From an uncultured Fibrobacter sp. (GTDB lineage Bacteria; Fibrobacterota; Fibrobacteria; Fibrobacterales; Fibrobacteraceae): a DNA stretch of 56,781 bases. The position numbers and the translations under genes were made by a program. Below the pieces are notes generated by a model that had not been told where the DNA came from, did no database searches, and saw only the letters and a program-made list of their open reading frames with translations. Positions 1 through 7,914 of this stretch are shown here, in pieces (positions within the stretch are counted from its first letter, which is position 1; the number at the start of each line of letters is the position of its first letter). Location of the stretch: positions 1 through 56,781 of the forward strand of contig CAMUYW010000015.1 in assembly GCA_947165045.1 (NCBI GenBank), written 5' to 3'.

Positions 1-2415
1 GTAGAGCACGCCAAAATTCACGACCTTCGCGTCGCGGCGCATGTCGGCGGTTACGTCTTCGAGGCTTACGCGGTTGATGGCGGCGGCGGTGCGGGCGTGG
101 ATGTCTATGCCTTCCTTGTAGCTTTCGATGAGCGCTTCGTCTCCGCTCAAGTGCGCAAGCATGCGGAGCTCAATTTGTGAGTAGTCCACCGCGAGAATCA
201 CGTTGCTCGGGTTCTGCGGCACAAATGCGGCACGGATTTGCTTGCCGAGTTCGCTACGGACGGGGATGTTCTGCAAGTTCGGATCGCGGCTCGAAAGGCG
301 GCCTGTCGCGGTACCCCACTGGATAAAGCTCGTGTGGATGCGCTTGGTATCCGGATTCACGAGCGTTGGGAGCACTGAAACATATGTGCTCTGCATTTTC
401 TTGAGTTCACGGTATTCGATGACCGCAAAGACGATGGGGTGGGCGGCGCGGAAGCTGAGTTCTTCGAGGACGGCGGCGTCCGTGCTGCGTTTTTTGATTT
501 CGGGGAGTCCGAGCGTGTCAAAGAGCACTTCACCGAGCTGCTTGGGCGAGCCGATGTTGAATTCGCAGCCGGCCATGTCGCAGATTTCTTTTTCGAGCTT
601 TTCGATGCGGTGCTGCAAATCGGTTTCAAGCTTCTTGAGAATCTTGGTATCGACGAAAGCGCCAACGCCTTCCATTTGGTAAAGTACCTTGAGGAGCGGC
701 ATTTCTTGGCTAAAGAAATACTTTTCGTAGTCGTATTTTTGCAATTTGGTGCGGAGCGGCTTCCACAAACGGAGCGTGTAGACGGCGTCTTCGGCGCCGT
801 ATTCGGTTGCGTCTTTAATGTTCACGCGGTTGAATGTGATTTGATTTTTGCCGCGTCCGATGAGGTTTTCGATCGGAATCATTTCGTGCTGCAAAAGTTG
901 CATCACCTGGTTGTCGAGGCCGAGCCCGGTTTGGCCGGGCGAGAGCATCCATGCGGCAATCAGCGTATCGACGATGTTCGCGGAGTCGATTTCTTTTTGC
1001 GTGAGCCCGAATGTGCGGGCAAGAACATGCAAGTCGAATTTCGCGTTGTGGAACACGAGGGCACGGCGCTGTTTGTTGTCGCTGGAGTCGCTTGACTTTT
1101 CTGTGGCGGGTTCGCAAGAATCGTGCCAGAAGTCGATAAGCCAGTTTTTGATGACGTTGAAATCGAAGTTGCCGCCCTTGCCGCTCGGGTAAGGGAAGCC
1201 GATGTCGTCGGTATGGCCGAGCGGAACGTAATAGCCCTTGGGGACGGAACCGTCTTTTTCTGCGGCGGCGAGGCAAAGCCCGACAATGTTGCATTGCATC
1301 GGGTCGAGGCCGTCGGTTTCTGTATCGATGCCGATTTCGGTCGCTGCGTCAAATTCCTTCTTCATCTGTTCGAAAATTTTTTCGTTATCGACGCAGATGT
1401 AAGTGGGCGGGAGGTCGGCGGGGAAACTGGCTTTTTGAACTTTAGCGGAGTCGCCGCTTTCGTCGTTACAGCCGCACTCGCTGCTGTTTGAGCCTTCGCC
1501 GGAACCGTCTTCATTGCGCACGAATCCGGTTTTGCTCGGAACGTTTTCGAGCAATCGAATCAAGCTGTTGATTTCATGCTCCCTGAAAATGCCTTCGAGC
1601 GTATCGCTGTGGAGGCCGCAGAATTCTAGGGCGTCGAGGTTGCCATGGTAGGCACGCTTTGTCTGTAGCGTTACGAGTTCGCGGCTGAGGAATGCTTGTT
1701 CCTTGTTATTCGCGAGGTTGTCGTGCAGGCCTTTTTTCTTGATGTTGTCGAGGTTCGCGTAAATATTGTCCATGTCGCCATATTCGGTCAACAGCTGGAT
1801 AGCGGTCTTTGGACCGACTTTGGGAACGCCTGGAACGTTGTCGCTCGAGTCTCCCATGAGCGCAAGGTAATCGCGGATTTTTTCAGGCGGAATGCCGTAT
1901 TTTTCAAGGACTTGCTGCGGCCCAAAATCAATGCCGTCGGCGCCTTTTTCCAAATGGAAAAGGTGGATTTTATCGGTCACGATTTGCGACATGTCCTTGT
2001 CTTTACTGATAATCACGACATGGTCAAAGCCGGCATTCACGGCGGCTTCGGCTGCACTGGCCATCACGTCATCGGCTTCGTAACCGGGTTCCGACAAAAG
2101 CGGAATTCCACTCGCTTCCATCGATTCGCAAAGGAGCGGCATTTGGGCGGCCATTTCTTCGGGCATCGGGCCGCGATTGGCTTTGTAATCCGGGTAAAGT
2201 TCATGGCGGAAAGTCTTTGTATGCGCGACGTCGCGAGCGATTGCAAAATGCGTGGGCTTGTGCTTTGCCAAAATGCGGAGCACCGCACCCCAGTAACCGT
2301 GCATCATGGAAACATCTTCGCCCTTGCTGTTGACAAGCGGGTTCTGGCTGTAAGCGTAGAACATGCGGAACGCGAGTGCGAAGGAATCAAGAAGGAGTAA
2401 AGTCTTTTCTGCCAT
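1..2415 (-). CDS. polA: DNA polymerase I, 3' end cut off by the window edge
   Basis: Repair and replication polymerase that removes primers and fills gaps. The first 805 codons are present. The N-terminus (MAEKTLLLLDSFALAFRMFY) is a 5'-3' exonuclease domain. The proofreading exonuclease looks active: DTET near residue 362, FHNAKFDLHVL near 455 and YGAEDAV near 537 match exo motifs I to III. The window ends in the polymerase O-helix (RRDAKVVNFGVLY, near residue 795). By comparison with the 928-residue E. coli enzyme, roughly 160 C-terminal residues lie outside. The spacing between exo motifs I and II is longer than usual because of a Ser/Asp-rich loop, and an acidic Ser/Gly/Cys linker sits at about residues 305-325. 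The ATG at 2415 follows a TCTACATTCC box by 5 nt and has no Shine-Dalgarno sequence, so the message may be leaderless. The frame stays open to position 1. Confidence 0.95.
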   Translation of the reverse strand, partial: MAEKTLLLLDSFALAFRMFYAYSQNPLVNSKGEDVSMMHGYWGAVLRILAKHKPTHFAIARDVAHTKTFRHELYPDYKANRGPMPEEMAAQMPLLCESMEASGIPLLSEPGYEADDVMASAAEAAVNAGFDHVVIISKDKDMSQIVTDKIHLFHLEKGADGIDFGPQQVLEKYGIPPEKIRDYLALMGDSSDNVPGVPKVGPKTAIQLLTEYGDMDNIYANLDNIKKKGLHDNLANNKEQAFLSRELVTLQTKRAYHGNLDALEFCGLHSDTLEGIFREHEINSLIRLLENVPSKTGFVRNEDGSGEGSNSSECGCNDESGDSAKVQKASFPADLPPTYICVDNEKIFEQMKKEFDAATEIGIDTETDGLDPMQCNIVGLCLAAAEKDGSVPKGYYVPLGHTDDIGFPYPSGKGGNFDFNVIKNWLIDFWHDSCEPATEKSSDSSDNKQRRALVFHNAKFDLHVLARTFGLTQKEIDSANIVDTLIAAWMLSPGQTGLGLDNQVMQLLQHEMIPIENLIGRGKNQITFNRVNIKDATEYGAEDAVYTLRLWKPLRTKLQKYDYEKYFFSQEMPLLKVLYQMEGVGAFVDTKILKKLETDLQHRIEKLEKEICDMAGCEFNIGSPKQLGEVLFDTLGLPEIKKRSTDAAVLEELSFRAAHPIVFAVIEYRELKKMQSTYVSVLPTLVNPDTKRIHTSFIQWGTATGRLSSRDPNLQNIPVRSELGKQIRAAFVPQNPSNVILAVDYSQIELRMLAHLSGDEALIESYKEGIDIHARTAAAINRVSLEDVTADMRRDAKVVNFGVLY

Positions 2416-2512
2416 GAAAGGGAATGTAGAAAATAGACTAGAGACGAAAGACGGAAGGCGAAAGAATTTTTTTGAAAATATGTAAGTCGAGCATCGTGAT
2501 TCGTCATTCTCC

Positions 2513-2569
2513 GAAGGAGACTACATACATTAATAGAAAACGGTATGGGTACTCCCTATGGGAGGATGA
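2513..2569. repeat. REP-like short palindromic remnants between polA and the next gene
   Basis: Two small repeat-like pieces lie in the 244-bp divergent gap. One starts GTCATTCT and contains the hairpin CTCCGAAGGAG (2513-2530). The other is ACTCCCTATGGGAGGATGAC (near 2550-2569). GACTACATA occurs after each. They resemble the GTCATyCT...GGATGAC repeats seen elsewhere in the window but are degenerate. A TTTTTATATTTTG box at 2626-2638, 22 nt before the start at 2660, is the likely promoter element for the following lipoprotein. Confidence 0.45.
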
Positions 2570-2659
2570 CTACATAGGACCGAGGCTGGCATTGGGGGCT
2601 GAAATGTGAAATTTAAGAGGCTTCGTTTTTATATTTTGTTTTAAAAAACGGATGACTAT

Positions 2660-3373
2660 ATGAAACGTTTTTCTTTTGCCTTGATATTAGCTTTGATGTT
2701 TGCCGCTTGTGGCAAAGATACTGATTCTGCATCCGGCGAGGGTATTTCGGGTTCTGTATTAACCGATTCTCGCGACGGTCGGACGTACAAAACTGTCACT
2801 ATCGGCGCACAGACCTGGATGGCCGAAAATCTCAACTATGAAACGGCAAACAGCTACTGCTACGGCGATTCTCCTGCTAACTGCACCAAGTACGGTCGTC
2901 TTTACACTTGGGCGGCGGCCATGGACAGTGCTGGTACATGGAGTCTGAACGGTGTGGGCTGCGGATATAAAAAGAAATGCTCGCCGACGTATCCTGTTCG
3001 CGGTGTGTGCCCCAAAGGTTGGCATCTGCCAACTAGAACGGAGTGGAAAACTTTGTTCGCGGCAGTTGGAGGCTCATCGGGTGCTGGCACAAAACTTAAG
3101 TCCACGTCCGGTTGGGATAATAATGGCGACGGCACGGATGTGTTTTCGTTCTCGGCGCGCCCTGCTGGCTTTAGGCGCCCCGATGGTAAGTATTACTACG
3201 AGGGGCGTAACGCGTATTTCTGGAGTTCTGATGAGTATGGTGATGACATCGCGTTCGATTCGTATTTGAGGTACGACCTTGCCGATGCGTACCTGAGTTA
3301 CTACAGCAATGATGATGGGTTCTCTGTCCGTTGTTTAAAGGACGATATATCTGCGCAAACAGCCGAGGAATAG
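2660..3373 (+). CDS. Lipoprotein with Fibrobacter succinogenes major paralogous domain
   Basis: Exported protein of 237 residues. The N-terminus MKRFSFALILALMFAACGKD is a lipoprotein signal peptide with lipobox FAAC. The rest is a TIGR02145-type Fibrobacter major paralogous domain. Its hallmarks are DGRTYKTVTIGAQTWMAENL at about residues 38-57, YGRLYTWAAA, the central CPKGWHLPTRTEW, FWSSDEY and the terminal FSVRCLKD. This domain is abundant in Fibrobacter; its biochemical role is unknown and a surface function is inferred from the signal. A paralog lies at 51290-51877. The gene is divergent from polA and convergent with nnr. Confidence 0.88.
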   Translation: MKRFSFALILALMFAACGKDTDSASGEGISGSVLTDSRDGRTYKTVTIGAQTWMAENLNYETANSYCYGDSPANCTKYGRLYTWAAAMDSAGTWSLNGVGCGYKKKCSPTYPVRGVCPKGWHLPTRTEWKTLFAAVGGSSGAGTKLKSTSGWDNNGDGTDVFSFSARPAGFRRPDGKYYYEGRNAYFWSSDEYGDDIAFDSYLRYDLADAYLSYYSNDDGFSVRCLKDDISAQTAEE

Positions 3374-3421
3374 AATCCAAAGTTATTTAGGGTTGAATGC
3401 TCGCAGTGATGGCGAAAAAGA

Positions 3422-5122
3422 TTAAAACGCTTTATGCAAATTCTTGATCACGTCGCTCGGAAGCATGCTGAATGCACCGAGCTCTTCGCGGGTGATGCGG
3501 CCTGCTTTCTGGTGCAATAGTGCGCCGAGTACAGCGGCTTCAGTGACGGCGAGTCCCTGCGAAAGTAATGCTGTTATAATGCCGGTGAGAATGTCACCGC
3601 TGCCGCCCTTTGCCATGCCTGAATTGGCAATTGGAATGACGTAAACGTTTCCGTTTGGCGTGGCGATAAAGGTCGGCGCACCTTTCAATAAAATGACTTT
3701 GTTTGTACTTGTGGCGATGGCGCGTATGCAACTAGGAATGCCGCAACTGTTTTCTGTAAGTGCTCCGAAAAGTCTTGCGAATTCGCGAATGTGCGGTGTC
3801 AAAATTGCGGGAGTTTGCAGGTCGCGTAAATATTGAATTGCCGCGCTGTCTTTGGTGCCCGCGCTGTTTATAGTGGCGCTATCCGCCGCACTTTCATTCA
3901 AAGTCGCGATGGCATTCAGTGCGTCTGCGTCAATAACTGTTGGCGCGTTCAATTGCGGCAACAGTTCAAGAACGGCTTGAACTGTGCTTGTGTTTGTCGA
4001 AAGTCCTGGCCCGATGGCGATTGCGCTTGCGTGTTTTGCACGCTTTAATAACGTCGGGATGTGTTGCTGTTGCAGGGCTCCGCGACTTTCTCCGGTGCAG
4101 TTCCTTTTGAAATCGGCGCTATTCCCGCGATTCTCGCAGTCTTCAAGTCCACAAAAAACGGGTTCCGAGAGCTTTGTTTGCAAAATCGGTGCGATTACTT
4201 GCGGTACCGCCAATGTTACAAGTCCAGCTCCACTGCGGAGTGCAGCTTCTGTACAAAGTGCTGCTGCTCCCGGCATGTCTTTGGAACCAGCGATAACGAG
4301 CGGACTTCCTTGAACGCGCTTGTCGCCCCATTCGTCTCGTTTGGGCAATAATTGCGGAATGGCGTCTTCTGTGACGAGGTAAACTTTTTCATCAAACTGT
4401 TGAACGACTTCGGTGGGGTAGCTGAGCTGCGCAACCACCGCTTTGCCGAATGCGCGACCGCCTTCTTTTGTGTATGCATCCAATCGCGGAAATCCGAACA
4501 ACATTGTTTCGTAAGCATGGATGCAAATTTCGTTGCGAAGGTGAGCGCTTGAATCGTAACCTGTTGGCGCATCAGCAGCAATTATGGGGAGACCGCTTTC
4601 GTTAATGATTTGTACGGCTGTTGCAAATTCTGGACGGAGCTTACCTTTGGCGCCGTTCCCGAGCATGCAATCGACAACGAGTTTGAATCCGTCATGCAAA
4701 AGGAATGAGGCCTGCTTAGGTTCTTCGGTGATTTTCTTAAAATCGAAAAGAGAACCGCCCGCTTGTTGAAAATCGTCAAGAGCTAATTTGGCTTCGTTCT
4801 GGAATTTACTTTCGTTGGCGAGGCTGAACGTGGTGCTTTTAATTCCCGCTTGCATTAAGAGTTTTGCGAGAACAAGTCCGTCACCGCCGTTGTTCCCACC
4901 GCCAATAAAAATTGCAATGGGCTCAAGGGCTTTTGCTTGAACAAACTTGAATAGCGCTGCCCCGGCTTCTTGCATTAACGTGTATCCACTTTGGATAACG
5001 TCTGTTGGAGTAGGTTCGCTTGTAGTCTTGTTTGCAAAAAAGTCTTTTGAGGCTGCATCAAGTGCGCGCATTCCTTTGGTCGAAAGAATCGGTTGCAAAT
5101 TTAGAGACTGAAGCGAATTCAT
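3422..5122 (-). CDS. nnr: Bifunctional NAD(P)HX epimerase / ADP-dependent dehydratase
   Basis: Repairs hydrated NADH and NADPH: the N-terminal half epimerises S/R-NAD(P)HX and the C-terminal half dehydrates it using ADP. At 566 residues it is a YjeF_N plus carbohydrate-kinase-like fusion. The N-domain has IGGGNNGGDGLVLAKLL near residues 74-90, the C-domain has AIGPGLS and the GSGDILTGII anion-hole motif near the end. An unusual Cys/Asn/Arg-rich stretch (about residues 327-352, plus-strand 4066-4141) precedes the AIGPGLS motif where most homologs are shorter. It lies 12 nt downstream of an outer-membrane-type gene and is probably co-transcribed with it; no clear Shine-Dalgarno precedes the ATG. 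Confidence 0.93.
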   Translation of the reverse strand: MNSLQSLNLQPILSTKGMRALDAASKDFFANKTTSEPTPTDVIQSGYTLMQEAGAALFKFVQAKALEPIAIFIGGGNNGGDGLVLAKLLMQAGIKSTTFSLANESKFQNEAKLALDDFQQAGGSLFDFKKITEEPKQASFLLHDGFKLVVDCMLGNGAKGKLRPEFATAVQIINESGLPIIAADAPTGYDSSAHLRNEICIHAYETMLFGFPRLDAYTKEGGRAFGKAVVAQLSYPTEVVQQFDEKVYLVTEDAIPQLLPKRDEWGDKRVQGSPLVIAGSKDMPGAAALCTEAALRSGAGLVTLAVPQVIAPILQTKLSEPVFCGLEDCENRGNSADFKRNCTGESRGALQQQHIPTLLKRAKHASAIAIGPGLSTNTSTVQAVLELLPQLNAPTVIDADALNAIATLNESAADSATINSAGTKDSAAIQYLRDLQTPAILTPHIREFARLFGALTENSCGIPSCIRAIATSTNKVILLKGAPTFIATPNGNVYVIPIANSGMAKGGSGDILTGIITALLSQGLAVTEAAVLGALLHQKAGRITREELGAFSMLPSDVIKNLHKAF

Positions 5123-5134
5123 TTTTATACCGTA

Positions 5135-5875
5135 TTAGATGAACCAGTAAGTGACGCCGAACTTGAACATCATGGTATGGGCGCCCTTCAAGTTAATAAG
5201 GGACCAGTTGCCTTTGGTGTCTTCTTTTATGTTGAAGTCGTCATCAAAGTAATACTTTGTATCGGGGAAGAGTTCGTTGAATCCCATGTACCAGCGGAAA
5301 CCGAGGCTGAAATTCTTGGTGATGAAATAACCGACACCGATGTTTAGGCCTAACTCAACTGTAGATTGCTCGATTTTTTCTTTAAACTTTTCGTCTTCGC
5401 CGTCCGTGATTTCGCTGCTTGTGTTGATGGAAATTTGCGGACCAACTTCAAGATAGAGTGAGTTGGTGATGAGGCCGCGCATGTTAAAGGTGAAATCGAG
5501 GAATGTTTGGTCATAGTATCTGGTGAAGCCTTCATCTTCGTGATCAAGATTGAAAATGCGAAACGAAATTTCAGGAATGAAGTGAAACCCTTCAATCATG
5601 ATGAAACGGACTTTGACGCCGAATTCGCCACCGAAACCTGTGGGTGCATCCATGTCATCGTTTTTAAGTCCTTCGAATCCCCAAAAGTTTCCGTAAATAA
5701 AGGAAGCTCCAATACCGATGCTGATAGGATTTTTCTTAGGTGTGATGCCGGTTGTTTGCTCGCTTGACGGAGTTGCTTCTGGAACGGCGGTGTCCGTTGT
5801 TTGATTGTTTTGCTGAGCGAACGAAAATGCGGTTGCGCAGAGAATGGCAAGAATGCTTGCTGCGAATTTTTTCAT
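5135..5875 (-). CDS. Outer-membrane beta-barrel-like exported protein
   Basis: Predicted exported protein of 246 residues with signal peptide MKKFAASILAILCATAFSFA and likely cleavage after FSFA. A Gln/Thr/Pro-rich segment follows, then alternating hydrophobic/aromatic strands (ISIGIGASFIYGNFWGF, LYLEVGPQISI, VGYFITKNFSLGFRWYMGF) ending in the aromatic strand FKFGVTYWFI, as in outer-membrane barrels of the OmpA/OprF-like porin fold. The start at 5875 is chosen over an upstream in-frame codon at 6028 because AGGAG precedes it and the signal peptide begins there. No specific function is recognised. nnr follows after 12 nt. Confidence 0.7.
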   Translation of the reverse strand: MKKFAASILAILCATAFSFAQQNNQTTDTAVPEATPSSEQTTGITPKKNPISIGIGASFIYGNFWGFEGLKNDDMDAPTGFGGEFGVKVRFIMIEGFHFIPEISFRIFNLDHEDEGFTRYYDQTFLDFTFNMRGLITNSLYLEVGPQISINTSSEITDGEDEKFKEKIEQSTVELGLNIGVGYFITKNFSLGFRWYMGFNELFPDTKYYFDDDFNIKEDTKGNWSLINLKGAHTMMFKFGVTYWFI

Positions 5876-6021
5876 AAAATCTCCTTTTGGGTGAATTCCT
5901 GTGATAGAACATCCCTTCTTTGTAATGGAAAGATAATAAATGAAATTATGGTCTTGGGGTGCGAAGAGTTGTGTGTTGGGCTCGATTTTGTCGGATTGGA
6001 GCGAAAATAGCAAGAATTTTC

Positions 6022-6050
6022 TTGACAATTCGTATGAAAATATGTATATA
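6022..6050 (+). promoter_or_regulatory. Sigma-70-like promoter of the metal-efflux operon
   Basis: TTGACA at 6022-6027 and TATATA at 6045-6050 are separated by exactly 17 bp, an almost consensus housekeeping promoter. The downstream operator overlaps the -10 box, so repressor binding would exclude RNA polymerase. Confidence 0.75.
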
Positions 6051-6069
6051 TGAATTGTTGTTCATATAT
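6046..6069. promoter_or_regulatory. ArsR/SmtB-type operator
   Basis: A perfect inverted repeat: ATATATGAA (6046-6054), six spacer bases, TTCATATAT (6061-6069). The core TGAA-N6-TTCA is the operator pattern known for ArsR/SmtB-family metal sensors such as CzrA and SmtB. It overlaps the -10 box and precedes the ArsR gene, consistent with autoregulation and metal-induced derepression. Confidence 0.8.
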
Positions 6070-6076
6070 TTGAATA

Positions 6077-6409
6077 ATGAACGAGAAAAAATATAGGATA
6101 CTGAACATGCAAAACATTTCTTTGGATACACTTTTTGAACTTTCGGAGTTCTTCAAGTTTTTTGGCGATACAACGCGCATTCGGGTGATTCATCTGTTGC
6201 TTTCGGGCGAGATGTCGGTGAGTGCGATTGCAGAAAAATTGAATTTGGAACAGTCCGTGGTAAGCCACCAGCTGCGCATTTTGCGTACGGCGAATCTTGT
6301 CAAGCCGACTCGTGATGGCCGTAAAATTTATTACTCGCTTGATGATGAACATATTGGCGAGATTTTCAACACGGGGCTCGCTCACATTTTGCATAAGAAG
6401 AAGGGTTAA
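6077..6409 (+). CDS. ArsR/SmtB-family metalloregulator
   Basis: Winged-helix repressor of 110 residues. The fold is recognisable from FFKFFGDTTRIRVIHLLLSG, the recognition helix region LEQSVVSHQLRILRTANLV and the wing DGRKIYYSLDDEHI. It probably binds the inverted repeat at 6046-6069 and releases it when a divalent or thiophilic metal is bound. No CxC-type alpha-3 metal site is evident, so an alpha-5 site (DDEHI and the His-containing C-terminal helix GLAHILHKKK) is more likely, which fits Zn/Ni/Co sensors. An internal ATG at 6107 is an alternative start. The permease begins 2 nt after the stop. Confidence 0.88.
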   Translation: MNEKKYRILNMQNISLDTLFELSEFFKFFGDTTRIRVIHLLLSGEMSVSAIAEKLNLEQSVVSHQLRILRTANLVKPTRDGRKIYYSLDDEHIGEIFNTGLAHILHKKKG

Positions 6410-6411
6410 CG

Positions 6412-7914
6412 ATGGAATTTGTTAAAACTTTTGTTTTGGAATTTATCACGCTATTTGCAGAAATGGCGCCATTCTTGCTGCTCGGCTTTTTGCTGGCTGG
6501 TGTCATTCACGTTTGGATTCCGAATGCGTTGTATGTGCCAAAAATTTCTAAGTCAAATTTTAGTTCGGTGCTGTGGGCTGCGCTGTTTGGCGTTCCGCTT
6601 CCGATTTGCAGTTGCGGCGTGATTCCGACGTCTATAGCAATTCGCAGGGAAGGTGCAAGCAAGGGCGCGAGCGTGAGCTTCTTGATTTCAACGCCTGCGA
6701 CGGGCGTGGATTCTATTTTGGCAACGTATTCGTTGCTCGGTCTTCCGTTTGCGATTTTGCGCCCGATTGCGGCGTTTGTGACGGCACTTGTTGGCGGTGT
6801 GTTCACGAATTTTGCGACACGCAATGAAGTTGAAGAAGTGTCAGCTAATGTGGCGCATCTCAAGCCCGTGAAACACTCTGATGCGGCGAAGTCCGCGCAT
6901 TCGCATTCTGAACATGGACATTGCGGTTGCGACTATGATGGCTGCGATGACGACGATGATGATTGCGACGGCCATGATCATTGCGGTTGCGGCGAACATG
7001 AAGAACACGAACATGGTCATTGCGGTTGCTGTTCTTGCGAATCCAGCGATGTTCATCACATGACTTTCGGTCAAAAAGTTATTGAAACGTTCCGCTATGG
7101 TTTAGTCGATATGGTCGGTAATGTAAGCAAGTGGCTTATGATTGGCCTTTTGCTTGGTGCGTTGATTTCGGCCTTTGTTCCGAACGACTTTTTTATGGCT
7201 TTGCGTGAATACCCGCTCCTTTGCATGATTGCGATTCTTTTGTTGGCGATGCCGATGTACACATGCGCGACGGGATCCATTCCGCTGGCGTTAGCGCTTG
7301 TGGCAAAGGGCATTACGCCGGGTGCTGCGTTGGTACTTTTGATGGCGGGGCCTGCAACGAGCATTGCATCGATGCTGGTGGTCGGTAAGGCTTTCGGAAA
7401 GCGTACTTTGGTTGCCTACTTAGCCTCGATTGCGGTCGGCGCCATTGGATTCGGTCTCATTGTGGATACGTTCTTTATGGATACGTTCCTTGCGGCAATG
7501 CTTCCGGGTGGTGCTGCGGAATGCCATGGTCATGAAATGCTGGGAGTGTTCGATTACGTTTGCGCTGGCGTGCTCGCAATCTTGATTCTCTACACTGTGC
7601 TGACACGCAAGGCCGGGCACTGCGGTGATTCTCACTGCGGTTGTGGCGGATCTCATTGTGAATGCGGCGAACATGAACATCACGAACATGAAGAACATCA
7701 TGCAGAACCGAAAACGAAAACATATAAAGTTCTCGGCATGAGTTGCAGCCATTGCAAAGCGTGTGTTGAAAAGGCCGCGTTTGCGCTAGAAGGTGTAATC
7801 TTTGCCGTAGCAAATGTTGCAAAAAAAGAACTCGTCATCGAGGGTTCCGTTGACGAGTCTGCTTTGAAAACTGCGATTGAAGAAGCCGGTTTTGAATTCG
7901 GCGGGAAAGTTTAA
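6412..7914 (+). CDS. SO_0444-type Cu/Zn efflux permease with C-terminal HMA domain
   Basis: Inner-membrane metal exporter of 500 residues, PF03773 permease family. The N-terminal half has membrane helices and the conserved PLPICSCGVIP motif at about residues 63-72; the second half has the related MPMYTCATGSIPLALAL motif. A cytoplasmic-type loop at about residues 155-216 is extremely His/Cys/Asp rich, a second His/Cys cluster lies near 400-430, and a heavy-metal-associated domain with GMSCSHC at 442-448 closes the protein. These look like three successive metal-collecting modules. Upstream ArsR and its operator indicate metal-induced expression. The 3' end overlaps the convergent gene by 4 bp. 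Confidence 0.88.
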   Translation: MEFVKTFVLEFITLFAEMAPFLLLGFLLAGVIHVWIPNALYVPKISKSNFSSVLWAALFGVPLPICSCGVIPTSIAIRREGASKGASVSFLISTPATGVDSILATYSLLGLPFAILRPIAAFVTALVGGVFTNFATRNEVEEVSANVAHLKPVKHSDAAKSAHSHSEHGHCGCDYDGCDDDDDDCDGHDHCGCGEHEEHEHGHCGCCSCESSDVHHMTFGQKVIETFRYGLVDMVGNVSKWLMIGLLLGALISAFVPNDFFMALREYPLLCMIAILLLAMPMYTCATGSIPLALALVAKGITPGAALVLLMAGPATSIASMLVVGKAFGKRTLVAYLASIAVGAIGFGLIVDTFFMDTFLAAMLPGGAAECHGHEMLGVFDYVCAGVLAILILYTVLTRKAGHCGDSHCGCGGSHCECGEHEHHEHEEHHAEPKTKTYKVLGMSCSHCKACVEKAAFALEGVIFAVANVAKKELVIEGSVDESALKTAIEEAGFEFGGKV

